Assembly: GCF_007970185.1 (NCBI RefSeq) | Contig: NZ_CP042431.1 | Coordinates: 1,984,001 to 2,048,000, forward strand | DNA from: Pseudobacter ginsenosidimutans | Lineage (GTDB): Bacteria > Bacteroidota > Bacteroidia > Chitinophagales > Chitinophagaceae | Length of the DNA: 64,000 bases | Reading direction: 5' to 3' | Shown here: positions 10,140-18,772 of the stretch, piece by piece | How positions within the stretch are numbered: the first letter of the stretch is position 1 | Layout of the letters: every line of letters starts with the position of its first letter | Notes under the pieces: model-generated | Told to the model about the DNA's origin: nothing | Databases searched by the model: none | The model's input: the letters and a program-made list of their open reading frames with translations, nothing else | Position numbers and translations under genes: made by a program

Positions 10140-11555
10140 CTATAAAGTGATGTCGATCTCATTGTCCCAATTAGCCTTCACCGTTACTTTCCGCGGCACT
10201 GAGATCACTTTCTCAGGTTGGATATGTTTGCCGAAAAATTCGCCGGGATCGTAAATGCCGTTCTTATTGTCGTCGAAAAGGATACGGAGGTCATAATCGC
10301 CAGGCTGGAAGAGTTTGGCATAGAAATCACGACTGGTGAATGGATAGGAGAATTTCACTGCATTGTTCTGTACAAACAGGAGAACAGGGTTCTTGCTGAG
10401 GTCCAGGTTGATGAATCGAAGTCTTACCATCCCGTACTCACTGTTCTTCCTGGTGCGGAAATTCAGTGTGTCGGATTTGAGTACTTCTTTGCCGAGTGTG
10501 TCTGTGGCAAAGCCGGGATAGAAGAGCATTTTGTAAGCAGTGTTCTCGGTCCAGGGATAATAGATCGAAACGAATTTATTGCTGGTGTCCCGCACGATGG
10601 TGTAGCCTTCCAGCGGTTCGTTCTCTTCATTGGCGAGGACCAGTTTGGTGGAATCATAAGATTGCACAGGAGCCTCTCTGAACGTGAGTCTCAGCGTATC
10701 CAGCAGATCGAATGAGCCACCGGATGCATTGACATCGAACTTCAGTCTTTTGTCTTTGGGATCTGATTTTGCCGGTTGTTTTGCAGGCGGCGCTTTTTTA
10801 GGCTCAGCGGTATCTTTCTCTAAATATGCGTAGAGAGTGATATCGCTGGGCTCAGTTGTTTTGACGGGCTTGTCTGCAAAAGCAAAGAGCTGTGCATTGC
10901 TCATGTATTTTCTCTGTCCGCCTTCATCCTTCAATGCAAAAAGATTGAAAGTGCCGGGAGGAAGATGATGGAAAGTGAATTTTCCTTCTTTATCCAGTCG
11001 GGCCACGTAGCGCGGACGATCCTTGATCACAGCGGAATCCTCCAGGCTGCTGTGCAATACCACAATCAGTGTTGAATCCGGCATACCCGTTTCAGCAAGG
11101 ATCACATTACCGCTGACGGTAAGTGAATCCAGTGTTGTGCCCGTGGTAAATACGTAAGTGAAGTTCTTATATACGTTGCCCTCATTGATGTCTTTGACGG
11201 CATTGCCGAAATCGAAGGCATAGGTGGTATTGGGTTCCAGTGTATCCTTGATGGTTACGGTAATTGTTCTGAGCTTATTGGTAACCGTAGGGTTGATCTT
11301 GGGTGTAGGTGATACCAGGAGATTTTCCTGCACATTATCCACTTGTACATATTCATCAAATTCGAATACTACTTTCTTGCTGTTGAAGTTGCGGGAGGAA
11401 TCACCGGGCAATGCTCTTACCAGCCTGGGAGGAAGAGAGTCCCTCGGTCCACCGGTGGGTGGAGCGATGTTAGCACAACCTGGACTGCTTACCATACTAA
11501 CTGCGATAGCGAATACTACCAGCGCAGCAACAAACAAATTATTGATCTTACGCAT
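10140..11555 (-). CDS. Ig-like domain lipoprotein (SbsA-Ig type)
   Basis: This 471-residue lipoprotein starts with a signal peptide ending in the lipobox SSPGC (Cys27), followed by ANIAPPTGGPRDSLPPRLV, a very common opening for Bacteroidota exported proteins of the 'Ig-like domain-containing' class. The first domain (residues about 30-130) is the bacterial Ig-like SbsA fold (VFEFDEYVQVDNVQENLLVSP, TYAFDFGNAVKDINEGN). A carboxypeptidase-regulatory-like beta sandwich follows (GKFTFHHLPPGTFNLFALKDEG). A Lys/Pro-rich linker (about 250-272) separates it from the C-terminal half, which ends with a second DDNKNGIYDPGEFFG calcium-loop-like segment. It is probably anchored in the outer membrane or facing the periplasm. 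The function is unknown. Confidence 0.85.
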   Translation of the reverse strand: MRKINNLFVAALVVFAIAVSMVSSPGCANIAPPTGGPRDSLPPRLVRALPGDSSRNFNSKKVVFEFDEYVQVDNVQENLLVSPTPKINPTVTNKLRTITVTIKDTLEPNTTYAFDFGNAVKDINEGNVYKNFTYVFTTGTTLDSLTVSGNVILAETGMPDSTLIVVLHSSLEDSAVIKDRPRYVARLDKEGKFTFHHLPPGTFNLFALKDEGGQRKYMSNAQLFAFADKPVKTTEPSDITLYAYLEKDTAEPKKAPPAKQPAKSDPKDKRLKFDVNASGGSFDLLDTLRLTFREAPVQSYDSTKLVLANEENEPLEGYTIVRDTSNKFVSIYYPWTENTAYKMLFYPGFATDTLGKEVLKSDTLNFRTRKNSEYGMVRLRFINLDLSKNPVLLFVQNNAVKFSYPFTSRDFYAKLFQPGDYDLRILFDDNKNGIYDPGEFFGKHIQPEKVISVPRKVTVKANWDNEIDITL

Positions 11556-11610
11556 ATATCTGGGATACAGTCTGCAAACTTAGTTGGTTTATTGATAAGA
11601 TTGTGCTAAA

Positions 11611-11670
11611 CATCGGAGGGTTGGCAGTGATTCATCGGAGGGTTGCCAGTCGCGGGGAGGCGAGCGACTG
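11611..11670. repeat. Short direct repeat and hairpin between the helicase and lipoprotein genes
   Basis: An 18-base unit (CATCGGAGGGTTG, then G or C, then CAGT) occurs twice, at 11611-11628 and 11633-11650. The second copy runs into a CAGTCGC/GCGACTG stem (11647-11653 with 11664-11670). It lies between two same-strand genes and may act as the end of the lipoprotein leader or be an intergenic repeat of the genome. Confidence 0.55.
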
Positions 11671-11681
11671 CCAGCACCTTG

Positions 11682-14600
11682 CTATTCCAGTTCATCTTCC
11701 GTCTTAAGCTCATGCAAGGCAATGGCGAGATTATTGGTTTTTACAAAATTGCACCAGTGGCAATCTTCTTTACCACACCCGGTATAGAAATCGCGCGCAT
11801 GGATCTTGTCCCACACGGTTCTGATCTGTTGTGTAACGGTAGTGATGTCTTCCGGCCTGATCACCACAGTTTCCTTATGGTATCCTTTTTTCTTTTTGCT
11901 GGGCTCGATAAAATCGAATTCAGTACTGACCACTGTCCATTCTTTCTTATCGTAATTATCCACCAGTAATTTGTAGAAGACAGCCTGACGCCAGTAATCG
12001 CCGCCGTGCGGGCTTTTATCGGGCTTCTCACCGAAGCGCAGGAACTTATCTGCGTTCTTATCAGGATCACCCGTTTTATAGTCCACTACATTCACTTTCT
12101 TGCCGTCGAATTCCATTTTATCCAGCTTCCCTTTGAGGGGAACGCCTGCCACTACCACATTGCGGATATTTTGTTCGATGGTTACCACTTTGCTCCAGCG
12201 GAAGATGTATTCATCGTAATAATTGCTGAGCACTTCAAGGCCGTATTCAAATCTTCTTTCGAATTGTTCACGGGTGAAGCTTTCGCGGTGGCGGTTCATG
12301 TACCATTTGAAGTCTTCCAGGAACACTTCTTTGAGCGGGAACTGTTCTCCATTAGCTTTCATCTTGCGGAAGAACTGTTCCAGCGCATGGTGAACGGCCG
12401 AACCGAATTCCGTGTTCTCATTCTTCGGCGCGGGAATGCGCACCAGGTTCTTGAAATAGAATTCCAGCGGGCATTTCAGGTAATTGTTGAGGGCGGTGAG
12501 GTTCATCACGAAAGCATTCAGTCTTTCTGAAATGAACCCTTCTTCCAGCTCTCCTATTTCCGGGGCTGCATTCCTGCTAAGCAATAGTGCCTGGAACTCG
12601 GCCTGCACTTCATCGCCCACAAATACTTTTTCTACCGGAATATCATGGTGCTCCAGGATCTCGGCAATGAACATGGAAGGCTCCAGTTCACGGCCATCCG
12701 ATTTGAAGCGACTATACGAAACAGTGAGGTATTGCTCCGCGCGCGTCAATGCTACGTAGAAGAGGCGTCGCAGTTCTTCGTCGTCACCTGCTTCCTCTTT
12801 CACCGTGGATTGCGACGTGGCTGTGAAGATGGTATCCGGCAGTTTGTAACCGCCGCCCGGTTTTCTTTTCTTTTCCCAGAAGGCGGCATTGGCACCTGCA
12901 ATGAATACATGTTCAAACTCGAGGCCCTTGGAGCCGTGTGCTGTGAGGAGGTTCACGCCTTTATCGCTGCCGCTCACGCGAACGAGTGGTAAAGGCAATC
13001 CTTCGCGTTCCATCAGATCGATGATATTCACGAATTGCTGCACAGACATATTTGGCTGGCGTCTTCTTTCTTCCTGTACAAAATCGAAAAGGCCGGTGAT
13101 CACCTGCAGTTCCCAGATCTTTTCCTCGCTTTCCATTACACGGGCCAGTACACCGGCTTCGCGGATGATCAGCTCGAACATCTGTTGTAAAGTAAGATTG
13201 GAAATACCACGCACCATCTTCTCAAGGATCATGCTGGCCTGCTTCAGGTGCGGGTCTGGCGCAACAGTGAAAAGATCTTTCGGTGGGCGGCTTGTTCTCT
13301 CGAACAGCAGCCTGCGGAGGGAGATCTTCTCGCTGGTGAATTGTTTATCGGCTACTTCCGAACTGAGTTTAGCAATTTCGATGGGATGGATATTGAACCA
13401 GTCGAAGTGCAGGATCTCGAAGAGCATTTCATCCCCGCTGTAGGGAATATCATGTTCGGTGGCCAGGTAGCGGAGCAGGAGCATCAGCTTATTCACCAGT
13501 GGCAGTTCGAGAATATTGATATTTCGTTTACTGTATACCGGTATATTCTGCAAAAGCAGGTAAGTGGTGAGCTCTTCTCCGTATTTGTTCTCTTTATAGA
13601 TCACGCTGATGCGGCCGGGCTGAACGCCTTGCAGCAGGAGCGTTTTGATCTCTTTGGTGATGCCGATCATTTCCTGCCGCTGCGATTCATACTCCTTGAT
13701 GGACGGCATATGTTCCAGCCCCATCATTTCAGGATGCGAAGCGCGCAATTCCTTGGTGAGGCCGGGGATCTGTCGGATCAGTCTTTCATTGTTGCGGTTG
13801 ATGAGCGATTGTGCTACATTCAGTATCGGCTGGGTGGAGCGGTAGTTCTTGGTGAGCACCACTTTCAGCAGATCATCTTTATAGGTATGCGCCAGGGATA
13901 ACATGTTTTCCACGTTGGCGCCCTGGAAGCGGTAGATACTTTGGTCATCATCGCCCACCACAAAGATATTGGGTGTATCCCAGAAGCTGAGAAGCAGTTC
14001 CACCAAACGGTTCTGCGTACCCGAAGTATCCTGGTATTCGTCCACGAGGATGTAAAGGTATTGTTCCTGGTAACGGGCCAGCAGGGTCTTGTTCTCTTCG
14101 AAGCTGCGGATCACCCAGTTGATCATATCATCGAAGTCGTACCGGTTGCGGGCGCGCATGAGTTGTTGAAAATTGTCGAACTCCATCACGGCTGCGCGGA
14201 GTTTTTCCATTTTTTCTGTTTCCTCATCGATCCTGTTCTGGTTGAGATCGCCGGGCTTATGTTGTTTGTAAGCGCGTTTGTAGGTGAAGCCATCGCGATT
14301 GGGAAGATCTTTGAGGTATTCATCGATCTTTTCAATAATGAAGGCGGAAGTCCAGCCTTCCTTTTTCATCGTACTGAAAAGACTCTGAAGGTTTTTTATT
14401 TCGAAATACACATCGCCACGATATCTTTTCAGCGGGTGTGCCTTGGGGAAAGCATCGATCAGTTGCGTGAACATTTCGATCCTCTCCAGGTCAGACACCG
14501 GATCCAGTGCCGTTTTCTCGAACAATGATAAATTCTCCTGGATGATATCGTTACAAAAAGCGTGGAAAGTATAGATGTTCACTTTGTAGGCGTCCGACCC

Positions 14601-14861
14601 GATAAATCTTTGAAGTCTTTTGCGCATAGCCACCACTCCTGCCTCCGTATAAGTGAGACAGAGAATATTCTGTGGTAAAGAGTCAGTTTCCAGCAGGATC
14701 TTTCCGATGCGGCTGGCCAGGATCTGTGTTTTTCCTGTGCCCGGGCCGGCAATCACCATTACGGGGCCTTCAATAGTATCTACTGCCAGTTTCTGCTCTT
14801 CGTTCAGATGGGCGTATTCTGCCTGGAATTTTTCCAGGAGTTGCTCTCGGCGTATGGACAT
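11682..14861 (-). CDS. UvrD/Rep-type helicase fused to a PD-(D/E)XK nuclease
   Basis: A 1059-residue superfamily 1A helicase. Walker A is GPGTGKT at residues 39-45, motif II is the VDEYQDTSG stretch, and GDDDQSIYRFQGA and LLTAHGSKGLEFEHVFIAG are motifs III and V. After about residue 800 comes a RecB-like nuclease: GSAVHHALEQFF, GKLDKMEFD, VVDYKTGDPDK and RQAVFYKLL supply the H, D, D-x-K and Q residues. A Cys in KCPLEFYFKN together with CGKEDCHWC at the end resembles the AddB/Cas4 Fe-S cluster set. The protein should unwind and trim broken DNA ends, as AddAB-type enzymes do. It has no partner gene nearby. Start MSIRREQ has no competing upstream start. Confidence 0.92.
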   Translation of the reverse strand: MSIRREQLLEKFQAEYAHLNEEQKLAVDTIEGPVMVIAGPGTGKTQILASRIGKILLETDSLPQNILCLTYTEAGVVAMRKRLQRFIGSDAYKVNIYTFHAFCNDIIQENLSLFEKTALDPVSDLERIEMFTQLIDAFPKAHPLKRYRGDVYFEIKNLQSLFSTMKKEGWTSAFIIEKIDEYLKDLPNRDGFTYKRAYKQHKPGDLNQNRIDEETEKMEKLRAAVMEFDNFQQLMRARNRYDFDDMINWVIRSFEENKTLLARYQEQYLYILVDEYQDTSGTQNRLVELLLSFWDTPNIFVVGDDDQSIYRFQGANVENMLSLAHTYKDDLLKVVLTKNYRSTQPILNVAQSLINRNNERLIRQIPGLTKELRASHPEMMGLEHMPSIKEYESQRQEMIGITKEIKTLLLQGVQPGRISVIYKENKYGEELTTYLLLQNIPVYSKRNINILELPLVNKLMLLLRYLATEHDIPYSGDEMLFEILHFDWFNIHPIEIAKLSSEVADKQFTSEKISLRRLLFERTSRPPKDLFTVAPDPHLKQASMILEKMVRGISNLTLQQMFELIIREAGVLARVMESEEKIWELQVITGLFDFVQEERRRQPNMSVQQFVNIIDLMEREGLPLPLVRVSGSDKGVNLLTAHGSKGLEFEHVFIAGANAAFWEKKRKPGGGYKLPDTIFTATSQSTVKEEAGDDEELRRLFYVALTRAEQYLTVSYSRFKSDGRELEPSMFIAEILEHHDIPVEKVFVGDEVQAEFQALLLSRNAAPEIGELEEGFISERLNAFVMNLTALNNYLKCPLEFYFKNLVRIPAPKNENTEFGSAVHHALEQFFRKMKANGEQFPLKEVFLEDFKWYMNRHRESFTREQFERRFEYGLEVLSNYYDEYIFRWSKVVTIEQNIRNVVVAGVPLKGKLDKMEFDGKKVNVVDYKTGDPDKNADKFLRFGEKPDKSPHGGDYWRQAVFYKLLVDNYDKKEWTVVSTEFDFIEPSKKKKGYHKETVVIRPEDITTVTQQIRTVWDKIHARDFYTGCGKEDCHWCNFVKTNNLAIALHELKTEDELE

Positions 14862-15115
14862 ATATTAACAAAGATAGGTAGAATCGATTGTTACATAGGC
14901 GATTCCAAAATCTGGTGGAAAGCATGTGCTTATTGTAGGGATCACATGGTTAAATATGACTTCAACTAATTGAATTCCAACGCAGAGATTTTTCTAACAA
15001 TTGATACCAAGTAGCTTACGATTGAAAATTTATGCTTATTTTAGAAAAGGGAAAGATTCTAATTCCGGGAATATTTTCCAGCCTTTTACGTTTATTGATC
15101 AGTTAATCCAACACA

Positions 15116-16480
15116 ATGAAAAATCAGAACGCACTCAGGATCTTTATCCTTGAAGATGATCTGTGGTACGGTTCTATGCTGCAGCATTATCTTTCATTGA
15201 ATCCTGATTACGAAGTAAAACGATTTGACAAGCCAGGAGATCTTTTCAACCAACTGCACGAGAACCCCGATGTTATTACCCTCGACTATTTCATGCCTGA
15301 TATGGACGGCAGTGTGGTATTGAAAAAAATAAGGGAGATCAATCAAGACATTAAAGTTGTGATCATTTCAGGTCAGGAAGACCTGCGTACTGCTGTGAGC
15401 CTGGTTACGGGCGGTGCTTTCGATTATATTGTAAAAGATGAAGACACCAAAGACAGGCTTTGGAATGTATTGCTGCACCTGAAAGAGATTGTGGGCCTGA
15501 AGAAAAAGATTGCTGTGCTGGAAGAGGAAGTAAGTAAAAGGAATGATTACTCGAAGTACCTGATCGGCAAAAGTGAATGCATGGAGAAAATTTTTGCGTT
15601 GATCGGTAAAGCTTCCGGCTCCACTATCACTGTGTCTGTTACAGGAGAAACAGGAACGGGTAAAGAGATGGTGGCCAAGGCCATTCACTTCAATTCCGAT
15701 CGCAATAAGAAGCCATTCATTACCGTGAATATGGCAGCCATTCCCCGGGAGCTGGTGGAAAGTGAACTTTTTGGTCATGAAAAAGGTGCTTTCACGGGCG
15801 CGGTTACACGAAGAATCGGTAAATTTGAAGAAGCGCATATGGGAACGCTGTTCCTGGACGAGATCGGTGAGCTGGATATCAGTCTGCAGGCGAAGCTGCT
15901 TCGGGTATTGCAGGAGCGCGAGATCACCAGGATCGGAAGCAACGAAGTGATCCCAATTAACGTAAGGATAGTGGTGGCTACCCACCGCGATCTGATGGAA
16001 GAAGTGCAAAAGAAGACATTCCGGGAAGACTTGTATTATCGTTTGATCGGTCTTCCCATCAAGATGCCGCCGCTGCGTGAGCGGGGCAATGATATCCTGA
16101 TATTGGCAAAGTCTTTCCTCGATCAGTTCTGTGATGCCAATAAAATCTCAAGAAAGAACCTCTCTCCCGAAGCCGCCAGAAAGCTGGTACAGTATGAATT
16201 CCCGGGTAATGTGCGTGAACTGCGTTCTATAATGGAGCTCACGGCCGTGATGTCTGAAGGTGATACTGTACAGCCGGATCATATCATGATCAACACGCCA
16301 CCGGTGGCGGTACATCCGATGAATGGAAAAGAACGTACGCTTCGCGAATATGAAGTGCAGATCATCCAGCATTTTTTAGACAGGTACGACAAAGATGTGT
16401 TGCTGGTGGCGCGCAAGCTGGAAATGGGAAAATCTACGATCTATCGAATGATCCAATCCGGAGAGCTGAGAACCAAATAA
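15116..16480 (+). CDS. Sigma-54-dependent response regulator (NtrC class)
   Basis: A 454-residue regulator in three parts. The receiver domain has Asp57 as the phosphate acceptor (VITLDYFMPDMDG). The AAA+ domain carries Walker A GETGTGKE at 177-184, the sigma-54 contact loop GAFTGA at 224-229 and Walker B TLFLDEIGE at 244-252, plus the arginine-finger region LYYRLIGLPIKMPPLRER. A Fis-type helix-turn-helix closes the protein (VARKLEMGKSTIYRMI). It activates RpoN promoters when phosphorylated. It is followed 13 bases later by a REC-HPt protein, suggesting one phosphorelay. No histidine kinase is encoded nearby, so the signal is unknown. Confidence 0.95.
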   Translation: MKNQNALRIFILEDDLWYGSMLQHYLSLNPDYEVKRFDKPGDLFNQLHENPDVITLDYFMPDMDGSVVLKKIREINQDIKVVIISGQEDLRTAVSLVTGGAFDYIVKDEDTKDRLWNVLLHLKEIVGLKKKIAVLEEEVSKRNDYSKYLIGKSECMEKIFALIGKASGSTITVSVTGETGTGKEMVAKAIHFNSDRNKKPFITVNMAAIPRELVESELFGHEKGAFTGAVTRRIGKFEEAHMGTLFLDEIGELDISLQAKLLRVLQEREITRIGSNEVIPINVRIVVATHRDLMEEVQKKTFREDLYYRLIGLPIKMPPLRERGNDILILAKSFLDQFCDANKISRKNLSPEAARKLVQYEFPGNVRELRSIMELTAVMSEGDTVQPDHIMINTPPVAVHPMNGKERTLREYEVQIIQHFLDRYDKDVLLVARKLEMGKSTIYRMIQSGELRTK

Positions 16481-16493
16481 CAATCCATAATCC

Positions 16494-17291
16494 ATGTTGC
16501 AGGAAATCAACTACCGTAGCCTGGGCAAGCGAAAGATACTGGTAGCGGAAGACACCAGCGTTAACCAATTCCTCGTACGCAGGATCATCGAGGGCTGGGG
16601 ACTTGAAGTGGATATCGCCAATAACGGGCAGGAAGCACTATCGATGGTGCAGGAAGGTGAGTACGACCTGGTGCTGATGGACATCCAGATGCCCATTATG
16701 GATGGCATTGAAGCCACCAGGCATATCCGGCAGTTGCCGCAAAGTATCAAGGCCACTATTCCTATTGTGGCGCTCACTGCTAATTTTCTCAAAGGTGATC
16801 GGGAGAAATATCGCGCAGCGGGCATGAACGATTTCTTGCCAAAGCCATTCAATGAATCAGCCTTATTTGTGGTGGTATCCAACAATCTGCAGCAGCAGGG
16901 TGTTCCTATCAAACCGAAAGTACCGATCCTTGAAGAGCGCCCTGCAACTAATGATCAGCTTTATGATCTGAGCAGTCTGAGAGGAATGAGTGGCGGCGAT
17001 GAAGGGTTCGTGAACAAGCTGGTTCAGTTGTATATCACGCTCAGTTCTGAATCGCTTTTGTTGATGAAGGAGGAGTTGAGGTTGGAGCGGTATGAAGAAG
17101 TAAGTAAACTGGCGCATAAGATGAAAGCGCCTGCAGGCACCATGCGCATCAGTTCGATCAAGCATATCATCTGTTCCATTGTTGACCTGCCTTTGCAGGA
17201 TGCACCGGCAAAAATGCCGGAACTGGTAGAGCGGCTGGACACAGCCATGCAAAAATGCCTGGATAAGCTGCGAATGGAATTCCCTGACTAA
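16494..17291 (+). CDS. Response regulator with C-terminal HPt domain
   Basis: This 265-residue protein joins a receiver domain (Asp63 in VLMDIQMPIMDG, Lys117 in PKPF) to a histidine phosphotransfer domain with the active His208 in KLAHKMKAPAG. Such REC-HPt proteins are usually the tail of a hybrid histidine kinase; here the kinase part is absent and a free-standing shuttle is encoded. It probably passes phosphate to or from the sigma-54 regulator encoded immediately upstream. The gene ends 4 bases before the SRPBCC gene, so three genes form one transcription unit closed by the strong terminator at 17.8 kb. ATG 16494 fits the family start. Confidence 0.9.
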   Translation: MLQEINYRSLGKRKILVAEDTSVNQFLVRRIIEGWGLEVDIANNGQEALSMVQEGEYDLVLMDIQMPIMDGIEATRHIRQLPQSIKATIPIVALTANFLKGDREKYRAAGMNDFLPKPFNESALFVVVSNNLQQQGVPIKPKVPILEERPATNDQLYDLSSLRGMSGGDEGFVNKLVQLYITLSSESLLLMKEELRLERYEEVSKLAHKMKAPAGTMRISSIKHIICSIVDLPLQDAPAKMPELVERLDTAMQKCLDKLRMEFPD

Positions 17292-17295
17292 TTAT

Positions 17296-17790
17296 ATGGC
17301 CCATCATTCTATCAAGGCGGTTCAGCGTATACCCATCAGCGTTGATGAAGCCTGGCGATTTTTTTCCGTACCGGAGAACCTGGTGCGGATCACTCCTGCA
17401 GATTTTTCTTTTCAAATTATTTCCCATCATCATGGCGGGCAGATCTATCAGGGGCAGATCATCGAGTATAATGTGCGTCCGCTCTGGAATATCCCCTGGT
17501 ATTGGATGACGGAGATCACACATGTGCAGCCTCAGCAATACTTTGTTGATGAACAACGCTATGGTCCGTTTGGGATCTGGCATCACCAGCACCATTTTGC
17601 TCCGGTAGATGGTGGTGTGGAGATGACGGATATTGTACATTACAGTGTGCCCGGTTGGTGGTTCGGTAGCCTGGTGAACAAATTGGTGGTGGGGAAGAAA
17701 TTGGAAGCGCTGTTCAGGTACAGGTTTGGTGAGATAGAAAAGATGTTCGGGAAATGGGAAGGACAATCTTGTAATGTAAAAATGTACTAG
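17296..17790 (+). CDS. SRPBCC (START-like) family protein
   Basis: A 164-residue soluble protein of the SRPBCC/polyketide-cyclase-like fold. The opening VQRIPISVDEAWRFFSVPENLVRITP is the characteristic first strand and helix. A run of aromatic residues follows (RPLWNIPWYWMTEITHV, YGPFGIWHHQHHF), and the domain ends in a long helix (LVNKLVVGKKLEALFRYRFGEIEKMF). These proteins bind hydrophobic ligands in a deep cavity; the ligand is not predictable. It is the last gene of the response-regulator unit, which links it only by position. Confidence 0.85.
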   Translation: MAHHSIKAVQRIPISVDEAWRFFSVPENLVRITPADFSFQIISHHHGGQIYQGQIIEYNVRPLWNIPWYWMTEITHVQPQQYFVDEQRYGPFGIWHHQHHFAPVDGGVEMTDIVHYSVPGWWFGSLVNKLVVGKKLEALFRYRFGEIEKMFGKWEGQSCNVKMY

Positions 17791-17791
17791 C

Positions 17792-17839
17792 TGTATAAAA
17801 GAAAACCCGGCTGATGAGAGCCGGGTTTTCTTTTATACA
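17792..17839. terminator. Strong bidirectional terminator
   Basis: Perfect 21-bp arms 17792-17812 and 17819-17839 around a 6-base loop, with a CCGG core and A/T-rich flanks on both sides. It separates the convergent SRPBCC (+) and TPR (-) genes. Confidence 0.92.
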
Positions 17840-17853
17840 TTTTGGATGGGGTT

Positions 17854-18507
17854 TTATCCCGGGATCCTGGCGATATATTTTTCGATTTCTTTGATTTGTC
17901 CAACTACTTCCGGGTTGGTAGGTTTTAAGGCCTTTGTTTTGCGGAAGAATTCTTTGGCGGCACGGAACTCGCGTTTGTTCATCATGATATTGCACATCTG
18001 GAGATAGGCAACAGCTTCTGATTCTTTATCGTTGATACCTGCGCGGAGTGCTTCGCGGATATATTTTTCACCTTGTCTGAAATCACCTTTTTGGAGAGAG
18101 ATCATGCCCATCTGGAGGAAGTTGGCTCCTTTCATGTCGGCAGTCATTTTGGTGGTGAGCGACATACCTTTTTTCATGCTGGCTTCGGCGGCATCGAAAT
18201 TCTGGTTGGCCATTTCGAGCTGTCCTTTTATGGTAAAGTAGGCGGAGCGGACAGGTTTGATGAGGAGTCCGGGGAATTTCACGGAGTTCACTACACGCTG
18301 CGCGCCTTCGATATCACCGGCTTCCATGTATTCCTGCACCAGCCTGAGCGGTCCGATCAGGAAATGGCTGAGGAGGAGGATCAATCCAACAAAATATAAT
18401 GGGAATGCGGGCCAGAACGAAGAATACACATTGGCGGCCACGCCTCCGAGAATCAGAATAATTCCGACGTAAAATCTATAACGGATAATCCAGGAGTAAA
18501 ACTTCAT
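17854..18507 (-). CDS. TPR membrane protein
   Basis: A 217-residue protein with two N-terminal membrane segments (residues about 9-29 and 33-52: FYVGIILILGGVAANVYSSF, then FPLYFVGLILLLSHFLIG) and a cytoplasmic region of tetratricopeptide-like helices. Repeat-like blocks are FDAAEASMKKGMSL, ANFLQMGMISLQKGDFRQGEKYIREAL and AYLQMCNIMMNKREFRAAKEFFRKTKAL. TPRs mediate protein contacts; the partner is unknown. It is a stand-alone gene ending at the shared terminator. Homologues of the same design seem widespread in Chitinophagaceae, but I cannot name a function. Confidence 0.8.
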   Translation of the reverse strand: MKFYSWIIRYRFYVGIILILGGVAANVYSSFWPAFPLYFVGLILLLSHFLIGPLRLVQEYMEAGDIEGAQRVVNSVKFPGLLIKPVRSAYFTIKGQLEMANQNFDAAEASMKKGMSLTTKMTADMKGANFLQMGMISLQKGDFRQGEKYIREALRAGINDKESEAVAYLQMCNIMMNKREFRAAKEFFRKTKALKPTNPEVVGQIKEIEKYIARIPG

Positions 18508-18697
18508 AATCTATGCTTGATAAATGGGCGCCAAAGATAGGCCAAAGAAACATAGGTTTGACGGGGATTTTCAGGAGGTTAGGCTGGATTTTTTACAGAA
18601 GATTCTGAAAGAGTGTAAGATATGGTAGGAGCGAATGCCAGAAAACATTACTTTTGCGGAAATTGATCCGGAGAGGTAGATTTCCGGGGATATTTTT

Positions 18698-18772
18698 GGT
18701 CCTGTAGTTCAATGGATAGAATAGAAGTTTCCTAAACTTTTGATACAGGTTCGATTCCTGTCAGGACTACCA
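18698..18772 (+). tRNA. tRNA-Arg (anticodon CCU), integration site
   Basis: A full cloverleaf can be drawn: acceptor stem GGTCCTG with CAGGACT (one G-T pair), TA at 8-9, D-arm GTTC...GAAT, anticodon stem GAAGT/ACTTT around loop TTCCTAA (anticodon CCT), T-arm ACAGG-TTCGATT-CCTGT, then A and an encoded CCA. It reads AGG codons. The 3' half is shared with the end of the serine recombinase gene on the other strand, which marks it as the attachment site of the island to the right. Confidence 0.95.

Noticed and set aside
13248-13901. Long frames opposite the helicase gene
   Set aside because: They are shadows of a well-supported 1059-residue gene with all helicase motifs.
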